Part shown: positions 1 through 13,711 of the stretch, one piece after another
Numbering within the stretch: position 1 is the first letter of the stretch
Layout of the letters: the number at the start of each line of letters is the position of its first letter
Origin: Spirodela intermedia
Taxonomy: Eukaryota; Streptophyta; Magnoliopsida; Alismatales; Araceae
Reading direction: 5' to 3'
Assembly: GCA_902729315.2 (NCBI GenBank)
Contig: LR746264.1
Coordinates: forward strand, 3,914,378-3,978,377
DNA length: 64,000 nt
Notes under the pieces: model-generated
The model's database searches: none
Seen by the model: only the letters and a program-made list of their open reading frames with translations
What the model was told of the DNA's origin: nothing
Program-made: the position numbers and the translations under genes

Positions 1-309
<309 letters not shown>

Positions 310-1560
310 CGAGGGGGGAAACGACGGGATCTTCCCCTCTTTAAGATTAAATCTAGTGAGGAGCCAGGGGATGGAACTTGCGACCGCGTCAACAGCGTAC
401 CGGCCGGAGCCCATTTAGGAGCGGTTTTCTCTATTATTAAGTCCGTCTTTTGTGTTGTTTATGAACTCTATAAATAATCTCCTAATCTTATTATGTAGGC
501 AGAGAATAATTTTCGAGAAAGGCTTTCCTGTTTGTTACTCCGTGATGGAGAGGCTGTGAAGGCCGTGCATCACCGCTCCGTGAGAGAAAGATCGAGAGAC
601 CATCATCTATCTTCTCTCCTCCTACCTTCGCCACCCACACTTTATTCAATCTCCGCCGCCGCCTCACCCTTTCTTCCCTCCTCACCATCACCATTCGCTG
701 ACACCATTTCAACCTCCTATCAATACCTTACGACGTCTTCGTTATTATCTCTGCGTCTTAACGCCTAACCCTTTATCTCCACAACCGCTGCCAACCTCAC
801 ACCTTAACCACCATCAGCCCAAACTCCGCCTACATCCGTTCCACTCATCCTGCTGTCTCTCCGTTCCCTCCGCCTTGCACGACTCAGTCATGTTTTTCCT
901 CCCTTTATTATTGTCAGTCAGTTAAGCTTAAGTCCTGGTTCACTGAAACGAATCGCTGGACTGAGTCAGAGGCTATTGATCATCGAGGAAGACAGCCAAC
1001 TATCCGCCAAGCAACATTCAGCTTCTGCCCTCAAGCCATCATCAAACCGTCGTCTGCTTCCGCATCAGGGTTATTTCTAAACTCTCTATCTTTCCATTTA
1101 TGAGCTATTTGTTCTTCTAGTATATTTTCTTGCAATATTGTTGCGGAGTGATCCTAGATAGGTTCCCTGAAGATATAGTTGGTGGATAGAGTAAGAGAGA
1201 GAACCCACTTGATTCGTACAATTCAATTTATTGACTGTAGTAGCACCCTAATCTCTATGAATTCTTTAATTGCGTCGATCCAATCCTTTCCAATTCTTGC
1301 GGGATTACTCGGATCTAACTTATTTAATCCCTCTAGATTTCATAAGTCTGCTGTGAGAGTCATGAATAGTTTGTTAGTCTAAGTTAATAAAGTCTGTCAT
1401 CATTTTGTCCCACAACAAAATCCTAGCACGAACGGATGAGTCGCATCGCCACGCTAATAATCAAGTCGTGGAAGGAGTGTTAGTACTTATTATGGAAATA
1501 AAGCATAGTTTGTTAGTACTTTACCTGTCTGGGACGATGCCAACACATCCCAAGTCTGTG

Positions 1561-1620
<60 letters not shown>
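1561..1620. repeat. (TC)n microsatellite
   Basis: About 50 bases of nearly uninterrupted TC dinucleotides follow a short TCTCTTTC lead-in. It lies in intergenic DNA and is a simple sequence repeat. Confidence 0.97.
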
Positions 1621-1623
<3 letters not shown>

Positions 1624-2569
1624 TGCTCGCTCGTTGTACCAATCTGCACAATGGATCAGACTGCGTTAGTTATCAATCTGCGGTCGGCTAGTATGGGACT
1701 GAGTTCCCGACCAACCTGGTCCATTGACACTTCAGAGCATTACTGAACTTTTGTGACCGGCTTTAATAGTAAGAAATTACGATGCCTGATAATGATGAGA
1801 TCAATACTTTCATTCACTCACTTTAAAGGCATTTACTATCAGAGATGGCCTTAATATTAACTCGCATCATTTTCTGTTATCATAATCTATTTACTCATAT
1901 TTTAAGAAATTGATCTAGAAGAATAGCGTTTTCTATCAGAGATGGCCTTAAAATCTTAAGAAATTTTAAGAACATTATACCGGAACCGAGCTATTGCTCT
2001 TATTCTAGAAGAATAGCGTTTTCCTTCATTGTACGTAACCTTTTTGTATAAATGGGTCATTTAACGAAGTTTAGAATGGAATAAGCATGTTTTCTTATGG
2101 AAGGTTTACTTTCGCCGTAATCATCAAGGTTCTTAACAGCTCGCCTTATCGTTCAAGCTCACATTTGTGTGAACGTCGTAATGGGTGCGCGCGGTCCAAG
2201 AGCCTCCATCATTGTTATCAAAATGTTCGAGTTATTGGGCCTTCTATCTAGATATCAGTTCGCAAAAAACTGAGTACGACCATCCTTAGACTCGCTCATC
2301 TAATTATAGAAACTACTAGTATGCGATGACTATCATACATTCATGTCCCACCTCTATTTCATTATACCTAGTTTCATTCTTGTAGACTTTGACTTATTCC
2401 TGAAAATTTTCCACAACTAAGTTGATAGGATATTATATGAATATTGGTATCTTCCTAGCAATGGCCAGATAACATCATGAACGTTGCAATTTTTTTAAGA
2501 ACCTGACCTCAGCAGATTCAAAACACGTCATGGATTGTTTAACAACGATAAAGGTAATAAAAGCTTGAA

Positions 2570-2812
2570 TAATTTATAAATAAGTTAAAATTTAATCTCC
2601 ACAAATTAAGAAAAACATAAATATTTTCATACAATAATCCTATTTCTATATAAGGTATAATAATCCACGTGACATGTGCATTGCCCTATTAAATTTATAA
2701 ATACGTCAAAGAACTAAGATCCACAAAGGAAAGAAAACATAAATATATTTGCATTGTAATCTTATTTCTATATGAGTATAATAATATTAGGTGAAATGTC
2801 TATTTTCTCATC
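2570..2812. repeat. Two-copy tandem duplication of about 120 bp
   Basis: 2570-2688 and 2692-2812 share the same order of words: AATTTATAAATA, then TCCACAAA, then AAAACATAAATAT, then TTATTTCTATAT (ATCC/ATC before it), then TATAATAAT. The copies differ by substitutions and small indels, so the duplication is not recent. No terminal inverted repeats or coding content were seen. Confidence 0.75.
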
Positions 2813-4649
2813 AACTAAGGAACATTTACCAAACTTTTTAGCTTCTTTTGCCAAGTAGATTGTTATTTCTTTCCTAAGCCCAAAGTAAGCAGTCAGGGAT
2901 AAGTATAATATTTCATTTGTTTGAGTATTAAATCAATAATATTTTGATAATAAAAGCCACACATAAGACTAATTAGAGGTTCGAATTGTGCTTATTAATT
3001 ATAATGCTTGAAAAATGAATATATTGTTTTATACAGGAATATGAATATAATTAAATATAATTCATGTTAAATTAAAGTTCGTGCTTTTAAATATTCGAAT
3101 AAGAATTTGAGGAATACGTTGGAGTCTCATAGTGTTGAATTCTGGAATTATATCCCTCAAAAATATTAATTTACATATCGATGTAGAATTATTCATATTT
3201 ACATAAATTAAAATAATAGGAAATTAGTGATTAGTGCATCACGCAATGATAATCCTTACTGAAAATATGATTTTGATAGCTTACCCCATCTACTAGATGT
3301 TCGTGATTTTAAATCATTACTTTTTATTATTCTTGATATCAGATTAATTGACTGAATTCAAACCATTCATACTACCGCACATGATTTTATAAATATTAAT
3401 GAAAATTATTTCAAAAATAATTTGAACAATCATATTTTCCCTCTGCTATGATATTATATATTGAGATCAGGAATTCATGCGTCTATTTAAATTTTTTATT
3501 TATCTGAGGTAAATCATATAATTTTTGAATGAGCAATCGTATCTTCATTTGAGGCTATATTATTACTTCTATTTCAATTATAGCAGACTACTACCATAGC
3601 TCCCCAAAACCTTCAACAAGAACTCCGTCTTTAAAGGCTTAAACTTTATTTTCCTTCATTCTTCTCATTGATTTCTTGATCTTTCTCTTCGTCCCTTCCT
3701 ACTCGGATGTGAGTGGCATGGAGGATAGTGTTCTTCTTCTCTTTGTTGGGAAGAAGATCAAGAACATCAATCTAAATAAAAGGAATCGTCCTTGTTCTTC
3801 TCCTCTTCAAGTTTTCTCTCAATCAATTGTCCAAGAAGAAGATGGAGATTAGAGTTAGGGTTAGGGCGAGATGGTAGTTTTTATATTTTGTTTATCTTCT
3901 TATTGGGCTGAGAAAAGTGCCATGAATAAAATGGACCGATTGCTCTAGTTATCCTGGATCCAATTCGCACTCTTTAGTTTTAGGCTTCATAAAAATTTTA
4001 TTTCTCAAGGGTATTGCACACATCAATTCTAAGCACCCAAATGTCCTCATTTAATATAATTATGTAAATACATAGAATCACATTTATGTCTTTTCATATT
4101 CATGGAAATGTCTCATCTATTTTCAAATTGCTATGATTAGAATCAAGACATTTAAATATTAAATTAATCACTTAATTTATAGAACTTGATAATGAAAATT
4201 TAGGGAAATTACTACTTTTTTCAAAGAAAAAATCATCTTTATAATATATTTCGTATTTTAAAATATAGATTTTTGGTATTTTGATCTCACAAGCTGTAAT
4301 TTACTAGCAAACCGTTATAGATTTGGCCTTTGGGGGTATAAAAATATATAAACATGTGTAAGGGCTTTGTGGATATTTAAATCTCGGAGGTATTTTCTTT
4401 ATACTTCACTACAGGAAAGAAATATTTAGTTAGCTTAGACCTTCTACCCTCGTCTGCAGCCCTTCCGACCCTCTGCTGCAAATGCAAGCGGTTCTCGCGG
4501 AAGCTCCCTGCAGTTTCGGCCGCATCCGTCAGTAAGAACTCGAAAGCGACGAACCCTAGTTTGTGTTTATCGTCGCCCAGAAGGAATCCTTCCGACTTCC
4601 GACTCCCAGGTTTCAGCTGAAGTCACTAGGGTTCGAGGGCTGGTAATTC

Positions 4650-7600
4650 ATGTCGAAGAGGAAATTCGGATTCGAAGGCTTCGGCATCAGCCGGCCCGCC
4701 ACCTACAGCTTCGAGCGCTCCCAGGCTCCGCAGCGCCTCTACGTACCTCCCTCCTCCCGCGGCGGTGGCGTTCATGACAACTACGAGGACAACGATGTTG
4801 ACGAGATTGAATACGAGTCCGATGGCGCCGAGGGCCATCCGTCGAAGAGTGGGGGTGCGGACGATGGCGAGATCGATCCCCTAGATGCGTTTATGCAGGG
4901 AATTCAGGAGGAGATGCAGCGGGCGCCTTCGACCTCCGTCGATGATAAGAAGGACAAGGGAGACAGATTCCATGAGGACGAGGATGATCCCATGGATAGC
5001 TTTCTGAGAGCAAAGAAGGACGTTGGTCTGACCCTGGCCTCGGATGCCCTGCACGCGGGGTACGATTCAGACGAGGAGGTGTACGCTGCGGCTAAGGCTG
5101 TAGATGCCGGGATGATAGAGTACGACTCTGATGACAACCCGGTGGTTTTAGACAAGAAAAAAATCGAGCCTATACCGGCCCTGGATCATAGCAGTATCGA
5201 TTATGAATCGTTCAACAAGGACTTTTATGACGAAAAGCCCTCCATATCAGGTACTTATTAAAAAGAACAATATTTTTACCTGTACTTTTTTGGACCAATC
5301 GGTTAAGTAGTTCATAAATTCCGTCCTGCTAGATAAATGTGATTTTCTGTTATTTCTTACGACTCAGCACTAAGGGTTAAACCAAAATCTTCGAGATCGT
5401 GTAAACAATTAATGTGTGGAGCTTCAGTGAATCAGCTTACGATGTGTAATGGGAAGAGAAACAGGCTGCGAAAACTTACTTTTCTGAATGGGCTCCAGTT
5501 TTTTATTTTTAGTGGGAATAATTTGCATTCCCTGAATCGATTGCTTTATCCCACTTTACAAGGCTGCTGAGATGAAAAGCATGTTTATATCTAATGTCCT
5601 TCAACCATTGTTGTTGCTGCTAAAATGGACATTACATGTGTGGCAATAGCTTGTCCAAAAGGATTCAAAGGTTTTGGAAGTGAGTTGCCAGATAACGTTA
5701 TGATTTACTGACTCTAGGTTTACTCTTTTTTTTTAGAACATTAATTTGTGCTACACTTGGGTATGACAATAGATATTTGGACAGAGTGATTGGGAAAAAA
5801 AATATAGGATTTCTAGAAGTTACCTGCTGAAGAAGTTTATGGCTTTCCAATGCTGGGCCAACTAGCTGAGGACTTCTAATAGTATTCGCAAATGTAGCTC
5901 CCCCGAGATAAAATATTTCCTTATTGGAGAACCAGGTTGCATATAACAGTTTGGCCCATTGTTCCTAGGTCAAAGATAATGCGACTCATTATTTTTAACA
6001 AGAACGTTAATTTTTTTCCTCAATTGGGGGGCAAAGTAACAATCTTTAAAAACAGAAATATTCTATGGTGAACGGTGTTAACTGTTCTCACAAGGAGAAA
6101 CTTCATGGATCCTCCCTAGCAGAGGTCCTGTCCGGCCTGCCATCCAGAGAAATTGTGGATGGATTTTTAACACTTCCATGCTCTTTTAGGGCTGTGGTTC
6201 TACACTAGTAACTGTTACAAGTCAGCTTTAAATTTTCAATCATAGGTTATTTGGATGTTTAGCAATAAAGCTGAGCCAAATGATCTGTAACTGATTGAGG
6301 ATCACAGAGGAATTAACGGTGCCATGTCGCTTTCTTTTCCTTTATTTTTCCTCTTTCTTTTGATTTTTTCTCAGAGGTTCACTGATTCTCCTGGTCATCA
6401 TTTTTCCAAGCCCCACTGATATATCTTGATATTTGGGGTGATATATTTACCGTTTTATGCTTAATTTTTGGACTGAAAACGCTACTCATTTTACGGGCAT
6501 ACTATGGTAGCCAGTTCAAGAACTCAGGCAGTAGGGTTAATGCATATGATTGAGAGTAATGAGTTGTCTGGATAAGGAATAAAACTTAGTATTCTTATTT
6601 CTCTCTTGTTAGTAGTGTAATTTTTCAATTCTTATGGAAATGCAATGTTTGCTGATTTTTGCGGAAAATTCCTATTCGTGAATGATACATTGCTTCTTTT
6701 CCTATTGATCTGTCTATTTCTACGATACATTGCTTCTTTTCCTATTGATCTGTCTATTTCATTTTCCTTTGCTCTTCTTGTTCACTGATTGTACTTTTTT
6801 CTAACCTATTTTTAAGTACTGGATTATAAAAAGACAGGTTTTGAGGTGTCTACGCATGACACTTTTTTCTTATCCTATCTCAGGAATGACAGAACAGGAG
6901 GTTGCAGAATATAGAAAAAGCCTTGGTATAAGGGTTTCAGGATTCGATGTGCCAAGACCAATCAAACAGTTTGAAGATTGTGGGTTTTCTTCTACGTTAA
7001 TGAACGCAATTTCCAAACAGGGCTATGAAAAGCCAACTACGATACAATGTCAAGCATTACCCATCGTACTGTCTGGAAGAGATATTATTGGCATTGCAAA
7101 AACTGGTTCCGGTAAGACTGCTGCATTTGTGCTTCCCATGATAGTGCATATAATGGACCAGCCTGAACTCAAGAAGGAAGAGGGTCCCATTGGAGTTATA
7201 TGTGCACCTACTAGAGAGTTAGCACATCAGATATACCTAGAGTCAAAAAAGTTTTCGAAGTCCCACGGTATCCGGGTGTCAGCTGTCTACGGTGGCATGT
7301 CTAAACTAGAACAGTTCAAAGAACTCAAGGCTGGTTGTGAAATTGTGGTTGCAACACCTGGGAGATTAATTGACTTGCTAAAAATGAAGGCATTGACGAT
7401 GATGAGGGCAACATACCTAGTTCTTGATGAAGCTGACCGGATGTTTGATCTGGGATTTGAACCACAGATTAGGTCAATTGTGGGTCAGATTAGACCAGAA
7501 CGGCAGACTTTATTATTTTCCGCGACAATGCCACAGAAAGTTGAGCGTTTAGCTCGAGAAATCCTCGCAGATCCTGTCAGAGTTACAGTTGGTGAGGTTG

Positions 7601-9337
7601 GAAGGGCCAATGAAGATATTACTCAAGTTGTTAACGTAATCCCGTCAGATGCTGAAAAAATGTCTTGGCTTCTTGAAAAACTTCCAGAAATGATTGATGA
7701 GGGAGATGTTCTCGTGTTTGCTTCTAAAAAGGCTACCGTAGATGAGGTTGAATCACAGTTGATCCAAAAAGGTTTCAAGGTTGCCGCTCTTCATGGTGAT
7801 AAAGACCAGGCTTCACGTATGGAGACTTTGCAAAAGTTTAAAGCTGGAATTTTCCATGTCCTTATTGCAACTGATGTTGCGGCACGTGGACTTGATATCA
7901 AATCATTAAAGTCAGTTGTGAACTTTGATATTGCCAGAGATATGGACATGCATGTTCACCGAATTGGAAGAACTGGTCGTGCTGGAGATAAAGATGGGGT
8001 TGCATATACCCTGGTTACACAGAAAGAAGCTCGATTTGCTGGAGAATTGGTGAATAGTTTAGTTGCTGCTGGTCAAAATGTGCCTGCTGAATTGATGGAT
8101 CTTGCCATGAAGGTAAAACATTATAGTGTTTAGTATCCTATTGTTTAGTTATGATTCTAATAACTTACCTTTGATTCCTCGTCATTATAACTAAATTCAG
8201 ATAAGAGCTTAAATTGTTTGTTAGATATGGTACATTTTTTTTCATGCTCATGTGTACAATGTCTTGATTACCAACGCACAGTAAGGACTACTGGTCTTTT
8301 ATTACTTGTTGCCCCAAACTATTTCTCATCTCAATTTTATGCTACAATAGTATGCTGACAGAATATTTTCCCCTTTTGTTATCACACTTTTCCTTTTCCT
8401 GCTCCTTCTGTTCATCGGATAGCATTTGTTCTTCCACACAATTTATAAGCTTGGTGACGGACACTAATACTAGTTAATCTACAAGTGGTACATTTTTCAC
8501 AAGCATTTGGATAATCTTCTGATGTTTTTTATTCGTTTGAAAATTTTTAGGATGGAAGGTTTAAGTCCAAAAGGGATTCACGTAAAGGGTCAGGTATGCG
8601 TTCGTTTTTTGTTCTCATTTTAAAGATATCAGAACACCTCGAATCGCGTTTTCAACCCGTATGAAACTCTGTGCCTTATCTCACGTCGCTTTCTTTTTCC
8701 CACTTGGGTCATTACAGGTGGGAAGAAGGGTGCAGGCAGAGGAAGGGCTGGTGGAAGAGGTGTGCGTGGAGTTGACTTTGGCCTTGGTATTGGATACACT
8801 TCTGAGTCAACGAACACAGCACCGCCATCTGTTTCAAATAGGACGGCAACCGTAAATGCTCTGAGAACAGGAATGATGGCACAGTTTAAGAGCAGTTTTG
8901 TCTCCGCATCGTCCAACACCCAGACCCAGAGTAGAAGTGAATTGAACACCTTTGCCAGCAAGAGGCCAGTGCTCTCAGGTTTTGTTTCCGGGGGCTCTAT
9001 TGGTGGAGAGCCATACAGACCAGCAACTGCCCCTGCTGTTAACTCCACAACTGGAGCAAATCCTGGGGTCAATTCGAATGAAAACGAAAGTCAAAGGACC
9101 TCCGAAAGGTTTGAAATTATTTTCTTGTGCACTATTGGCTCATTTGGTTACTACGATCTTAGATGAAATTTACCTATCTCAGCCATGCGATATGTCAAAT
9201 GGACAATCTTGTGCAGATATTCCTTTTGTCACGTAATTCTGTGACTAACTAACCAGGTATCATCTTTCTGATCCTCTCTTTACAGCTCCAGGGAAAAACC
9301 TCGGGAAAGACGGCGACCCTCTGGCTGGGATCGTTGA
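4650..9337 (+). CDS. RH24: DEAD-box ATP-dependent RNA helicase, RH24 type
   Basis: Five exons fit in phase: 4650-5250, 6884-8112, 8551-8593, 8718-9108 and 9286-9337 (TGA), giving 771 residues against about 760 for Arabidopsis RH24. All introns are GT-AG. The N-terminal 200 residues are acidic and low-complexity (YDSDEE, EYDSDDNP). The helicase core starts near residue 202 (MTEQEV): phenylalanine/Q motif around 231-255, Walker A AKTGSGKT at about 272-279, PTRELA near 309, DEAD at 382-385, SAT at 413-415, and HRIGRTGR in domain 2. The tail is Gly/Arg-rich (GRGRAGGRGVRG) and ends in RRRPSGWDR, a characteristic end for this orthologue group. The family is nuclear, ATP-dependent and related to Prp5/DDX42-like RNA helicases. 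The start is the first ATG after a leader with in-frame stops. It converges with the D27-like gene downstream. Confidence 0.95.
6684..6760. repeat. Exact 37-bp duplication, period 40, in RH24 intron 1
   Basis: The block GATACATTGCTTCTTTTCCT plus its next 17 bases occurs at 6684 and again at 6724 without a mismatch over 37 bases, separated by TAC. Both copies lie in the last 200 bases of intron 1, just upstream of the polypyrimidine tract before the exon 2 acceptor (6883). Perfect identity implies a recent event. Confidence 0.95.
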
Positions 9338-10124
9338 AACCCTTCGCATGCGCGCCATGTTTTCCCATTCAACAGAGAACTTGTAAGTTTCGGCTCAAAA
9401 TGGCAAGATATATTGTGCTCTGTGCATGGTAATCCCTCTGAATGTAAGTGGGTTGATATGCCTTCCTTATTTATGGGATGTCAGTGACCTCTTCTTGACT
9501 TTGAAGAGGTCGGCTTATAACCATTAATCTGTGTAGTAGCCCTGATTCGTGGCCTTCCATTTCCCCTAGCCATGTGTCAATTACTGATAGGTTCATGTAC
9601 TTGTCATCACACCAGGGTATATCACAACGCTGGCCTCATGATCATGAGCAACTAAAGGGCGCGCCGAAGTCTGCAATGTTAAAACCCATTGTAAAGTCTT
9701 TGTTTTGATATTGGCCAAGTTAAAATCACCATATTTACTTTCCTTGGGTGAAAAATATGTGGGTTGTCTGTGGCCTTCCTGGCCTGTACTGATGATCATT
9801 TTCCCATGAGAACATGTGGGAAGCTACTTTTCACATGAAAATGTACGTTGTGAGAGATGAATTTGGCAAACTTCTAGCGATCACAGCTAATTATGATTGA
9901 GAACTGCGTGTGTTTTTTTTTAATCTTTGTATATCTGCAAAATAGCTGACTGATAGATAAGTGGTCCTTATTTTACCTTAGAATTCAACCTATAACTTCG
10001 ATAGGTACTTTGAAAGTCCAAAGTCAGGACACTGAATTCGGTACCCAATTGAGCCTCTTAGTATGGTCCACTTTTCTGCTTTAACTGGGGGTTATTGTCA
10101 TATTTGCATGCTACAACGTAGAGA
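9338..10124. other. Spacer between convergent RH24 and D27-like genes
   Basis: These 790 bases must hold both 3' UTRs. I see no coding exon. The D27-like stop codon at 10125-10127 (minus strand) marks the right end. No repeat was noted. Confidence 0.6.
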
Positions 10125-11193
10125 TTATGCCTTTGGGCATTGCATAGCGGAAGCCCTTGTACTAAGCTCCCGCCGACGAGTGGCATTTGGGCAGATCTCC
10201 AAGCAGGGCTCCAGAAGGGTCTTATCCTCTGCGGGCTCCGGGGGGGCCACCCCAAACTTGAACTGTTGAAACAAAAGATGGGGGGGGGGGGAGTTTGAGA
10301 TAGAAATTATTGACGAAAATGGCATGAAAAAATGGGCCGTCATCAAGCCTGGCCCAGGTCTAGCAAGGAGATGGGGAAGACTGATGGCACTAGAAACGGG
10401 CCACAGTCTGGGATGGGCGGACCGCCCCATTTACTCCCCGACCCAACCCTACTTTCCTTCCTCTAGTACCAATTGGGTAGTAGAAATTGGTCGACCATCT
10501 ACTGATTTCATCTTTTTATATCAAAGTTTCCTTTCCCTATATCATGTTTTCTGAGGAAAAATTAAGTATACAATCAATCACCTGACAGCTGTAGTCCTGG
10601 AAGTTTGGTTCCATCAGCAAAGGAACTCCCATATAGTTTCTGAAGAATGTCTGCAAGGATGATCACAGATAAGATGGTTGGTGGGAGAAAAATGAAGGAA
10701 CAAGGCTTCAGATTGATCATCATGCGGTAGAAATTAGACACAAAAATCTACCGCATCTTAGCGTCATAATTGCCATGTATTGACCATCTCCCTTCCCACA
10801 TCAAGTGAGCTAAAATTAGTCCCATTAAGTGTATGACTCGCCAACCTTGTTATTTCCCACAATCCAATTAGTGGAATAAATTATTTCCGTTGTAGATGTT
10901 AAATTTAAGATTAAAACCCTGAAACATGTCTAATAAGACATTAATGAATCTAGGGTTCTCATTAGTATTACAGATTCCAATTAGTAGGATAAAGTATTTC
11001 CGTTGTAGATCTTAAATTTAAATCAAAACCCCTAAAACATGTTTAATAAGACATGAATGAATGTAGGGCTCTCTAGGGTAGGTATATTTGAGCTATTAAA
11101 CAGTACTTTCAGTTCATCCGAGGAAAACCTTATATGAACATTTTGCAATGGGGGGATTAAGGAATGAGTGAGTGAGTGAGTGAGTGAGTGAGT

Positions 11194-11224
<31 letters not shown>

Positions 11225-13161
11225 CTCAGCCTAGAATAAACCTATTACAAAAGAAAATACGAAGTTCTAAAGGTCTATAATGACCCATCTAGGATCCTCT
11301 ATGAATTAATCACCTAAAAAAAAGAAGCAATGGGCAACATCATTGATTATGGAAAATTGTACCAACATATCTAAACATGACACCTCTAAGTTACATATGG
11401 GCAAAGGATCACAGATATTACCGATCATTGCCATCCACTAACCTGAGTTGGAAGCTTGCAGGTGTTGATACAAACTCCAACGCATTTGCTCTCCTCTAAA
11501 TACTTGCACCTTTCCACAAATACCTACGAAGGTTTTTTAAATTAAAGTCTTAAATTTTTTAATATACGTAATACAGAAGTCACCATCTGGAACGAGAGTG
11601 GTGAGAAACTTTGAACAGTACCCCAGTTGTGGAAGAGGACCCATCTGGAAGGTCAACCGAGTTGACTGTGCATCTCCCCATCAGCCATTGACACAATAGA
11701 GCTGTCGCCCTTGCTGGAAATAGAGATGGGGGTATTCCATTTTAAGCGAGCTACCACTTGTGGAAATAAAATGGGACCATAAATTATCAGTATAAGGGTG
11801 GGTGTAGTGAGGGAGAGAGACTAGCTTACCAAGCATCATAGCAGCTGGTTTCCCCCCTCCAATTGGTGTTATGATCAGTTGAAAGAGTTCCGGTAGGGAT
11901 GGGGGGAACAGAGATCTTAGTACCCGTACCTGCAATCAGAAGAAATGTCAAACTCCCCTCTTCAAGGAGAAAAAAACAGTCATCAACTTCGTCAGTACCA
12001 CTAGAATGGGCATAGCTCAAGAATAATGAGGTGGAAGTAAGTATAGCTCAAGAACAATGACGTGATTTCCTCTCATCAAAGCATAACATTATCTGAGCAA
12101 TGAGGTAATGATTTTTTGTGGATATCACACGGATTAAAATGAATTATCTCCCTAGGGGAGACCAATTCTCCTTGCACTTACTATCAAGCTATGAGAAAGC
12201 ACCACGACGGTAAATCTCCATGAGAAAAGCTATCAATCCTTACGATAAAAAATAGAATTTAAGAATTATTTATACAATGAATCATGTAGTAGAAGAAGTC
12301 AAGAGAAGAAAGGAAAGGTCCCCTGCAAAATAAGACGTTCATGTGCTGGATTGATTGAATGCGATGATGATACAAGTACAACAATCAGATTCAATATCCA
12401 TTGCTATAAGACAGATTTGATATTGTTACCGCTGTTTGCTCAATTTCTTGCTTGCTTCCTTTCATCATGAGCTGGTTCACGGCCTCCATCAGTCCATCAT
12501 ATCCAGGCTTTTGCGAGTCCCATCCAACCTCCTATAGCTTTTAAAGCACGGAGGATGACTGTGAGGGCACTTAAGCTTAAGAAGGAAAAGCTTATGGTGT
12601 TGAGGTTTTAAAGCTCAAATGAACTAAAAGATACATTGACGTACTGTGCACCAAAATTTTCATATTTTCAGTTTGTTCTCAATTTAGCCCCATGGCAGCG
12701 GAAGTAATTGATATACACATATATAGAAATCTTTGATGAACAATTTTAAGGAAAATAAAGTAAATGATTTCAGGTCCACAACAAATAAATGAATGATGAT
12801 ATGGGCACTCATGGCAACAGAAAGGAGATCGCTATTGAAATCCCTTCTGAGTATCCCAAATGCTGCCGGTTTTCTGCAGAAAATCATCCAACGATTGCCC
12901 CCTAACATTTGATAAGGATACAGGATATGAATTTGAATCCCTGACGAATATCTGCACCTGTAAATTTTACTGAGAGAAACGACTCACTATCGGAGGATGG
13001 ACTTTCTGAGTTTTGCGCGAGCTCTCCCGCTACCGTTACTTCGTGCAGGGAAAAAAAAAGCGACGGTTCCGACAACTCACCTCCGCCATCTTACGACGGA
13101 AGAACTTGAGGAGGAGGTCGTCGATGGGTCCGGGCTGGTAGTTGGGCTTCGAAACCTCTCC
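10125..13161 (-). CDS. Beta-carotene isomerase D27-like protein (DUF4033), 5' exon unresolved
   Basis: Seven minus-strand exons join in phase: 13161-13081, 12531-12430, 11929-11830, 11713-11622, 11523-11443, 10650-10582 and 10262-10125 (TAA). They give 220 residues. Landmarks in order: KPNYQPGPIDDLL; EVGWDSQKPGYDGLMEAV; VRVLRSLFPPSLPELF; CQWLMGRCTVNSVDLPDG; VERCKYLEESKC with the cysteine run VGVCINTCKLPTQ; FFRNYMGVPLLMEPNF; and FKFGVAPPEPAEDKTLLEPCLEICPNATRRR (shown here as one run of separate motifs FKFGVAPPEP and LEPCLEICPNATRRR). These are the signature of the plastid D27 family, iron-containing isomerases acting on all-trans-beta-carotene at the entry to strigolactone synthesis, or paralogues of unclear substrate. 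A transit-peptide exon is expected upstream (13165-13484) but no donor in the best transit-peptide frame fits phase 0. Whether it is D27 itself or a D27-LIKE paralogue is open. Confidence 0.9.
10870..11075. repeat. Two-copy tandem duplication of about 110 bp in a D27-like intron
   Basis: 10870-10970 and 10983-11075 share AATTAGT, TATTTCCGTTGTAGAT, TTAAATTTAA, AAAACC, AAACATGT, TAATAAGACAT and GAATGAAT in the same order. They lie in the intron between the exons 11523-11443 and 10650-10582 and differ by substitutions and small indels. Confidence 0.85.
11164..11224. repeat. Compound (GAGT)n-(GA)n microsatellite
   Basis: About nine GAGT tetranucleotides run directly into about 13 GA dinucleotides. 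It is inside the same D27-like intron as the 110-bp duplication. Confidence 0.97.
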
Positions 13162-13711
13162 CTGAGACGAGTAAAATTCAATTCAGAACGCGATCAGAGA
13201 GAGGAGAAATTCCACTGTCGAGGAAGACGGAACCCTAAATCAGATCGCATGGCGAAGAAACTTGCCGGCTGGGACCGATCGAGCGCGGCGCAGGCAGTGC
13301 GGAGTCTTCCGCCGCCGCATCGGCGGAGGGCTCGGCGGGGACAGAGGACGAGGCGGGTGGAGGAAGAGATGAACGGGAGGGGGAGAGGAAGGCGCAGATG
13401 AAGAGAAGATCCCATCTGAGAGGCACCACAAGGAGAGACACGAGGGTGAGGAAATTCCAGAGCAAATCTCCGGCTATTTATCAAAGAAATTGCCTTTTTA
13501 TCCTTAAATCTTTCCAGTCTATCGCTGACGATGCCCGAGATCTGCCGGTGGAGGGGAAGAGAAGACAGATTCCACTCCGGGTCGAGATCGCCGATCCCAT
13601 TTATATTCGAGTCAACAACATTCTTGCCATCATTGCTGAGGCTGGGACCGCCGCCAGCTAATCATTGTCGGAACAATTCTGCCAATTACGGCTTATTACA
13701 CCCTGGCCTAA

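Larger units (their letters stand above)
310..4649. other. Intergenic stretch between chitinase and RH24
   Basis: No coding region is supported here. The part from about 580 to 900 is pyrimidine-rich and the part from about 1750 to 4400 is AT-rich. It contains a TC microsatellite (1561-1620), a two-copy tandem duplication (2570-2812) and scattered short repeats: a motif TTCTAGAAGAATAGCGTTTT occurs near 1911 and 2003, and ATCAGAGATGGCCTTAA near 1840 and 1937. The last 200 bases, from about 4440, become GC-richer and probably hold the RH24 promoter and 5' UTR, with telo-box-like AACCCTAG (about 4553) and CTAGGGTT (about 4626). Confidence 0.6.

Noticed and set aside
1179-1746. Two plus-strand frames of 67 and 113 codons upstream of RH24
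   Set aside because: The longer owes its length to the TC microsatellite (Leu-Ser repeats). Neither resembles a known protein.
3853-3868. Telomere-like GTTAGGGTTAGGG
   Set aside because: Only two repeats in intergenic DNA; too short for an interstitial telomeric array.
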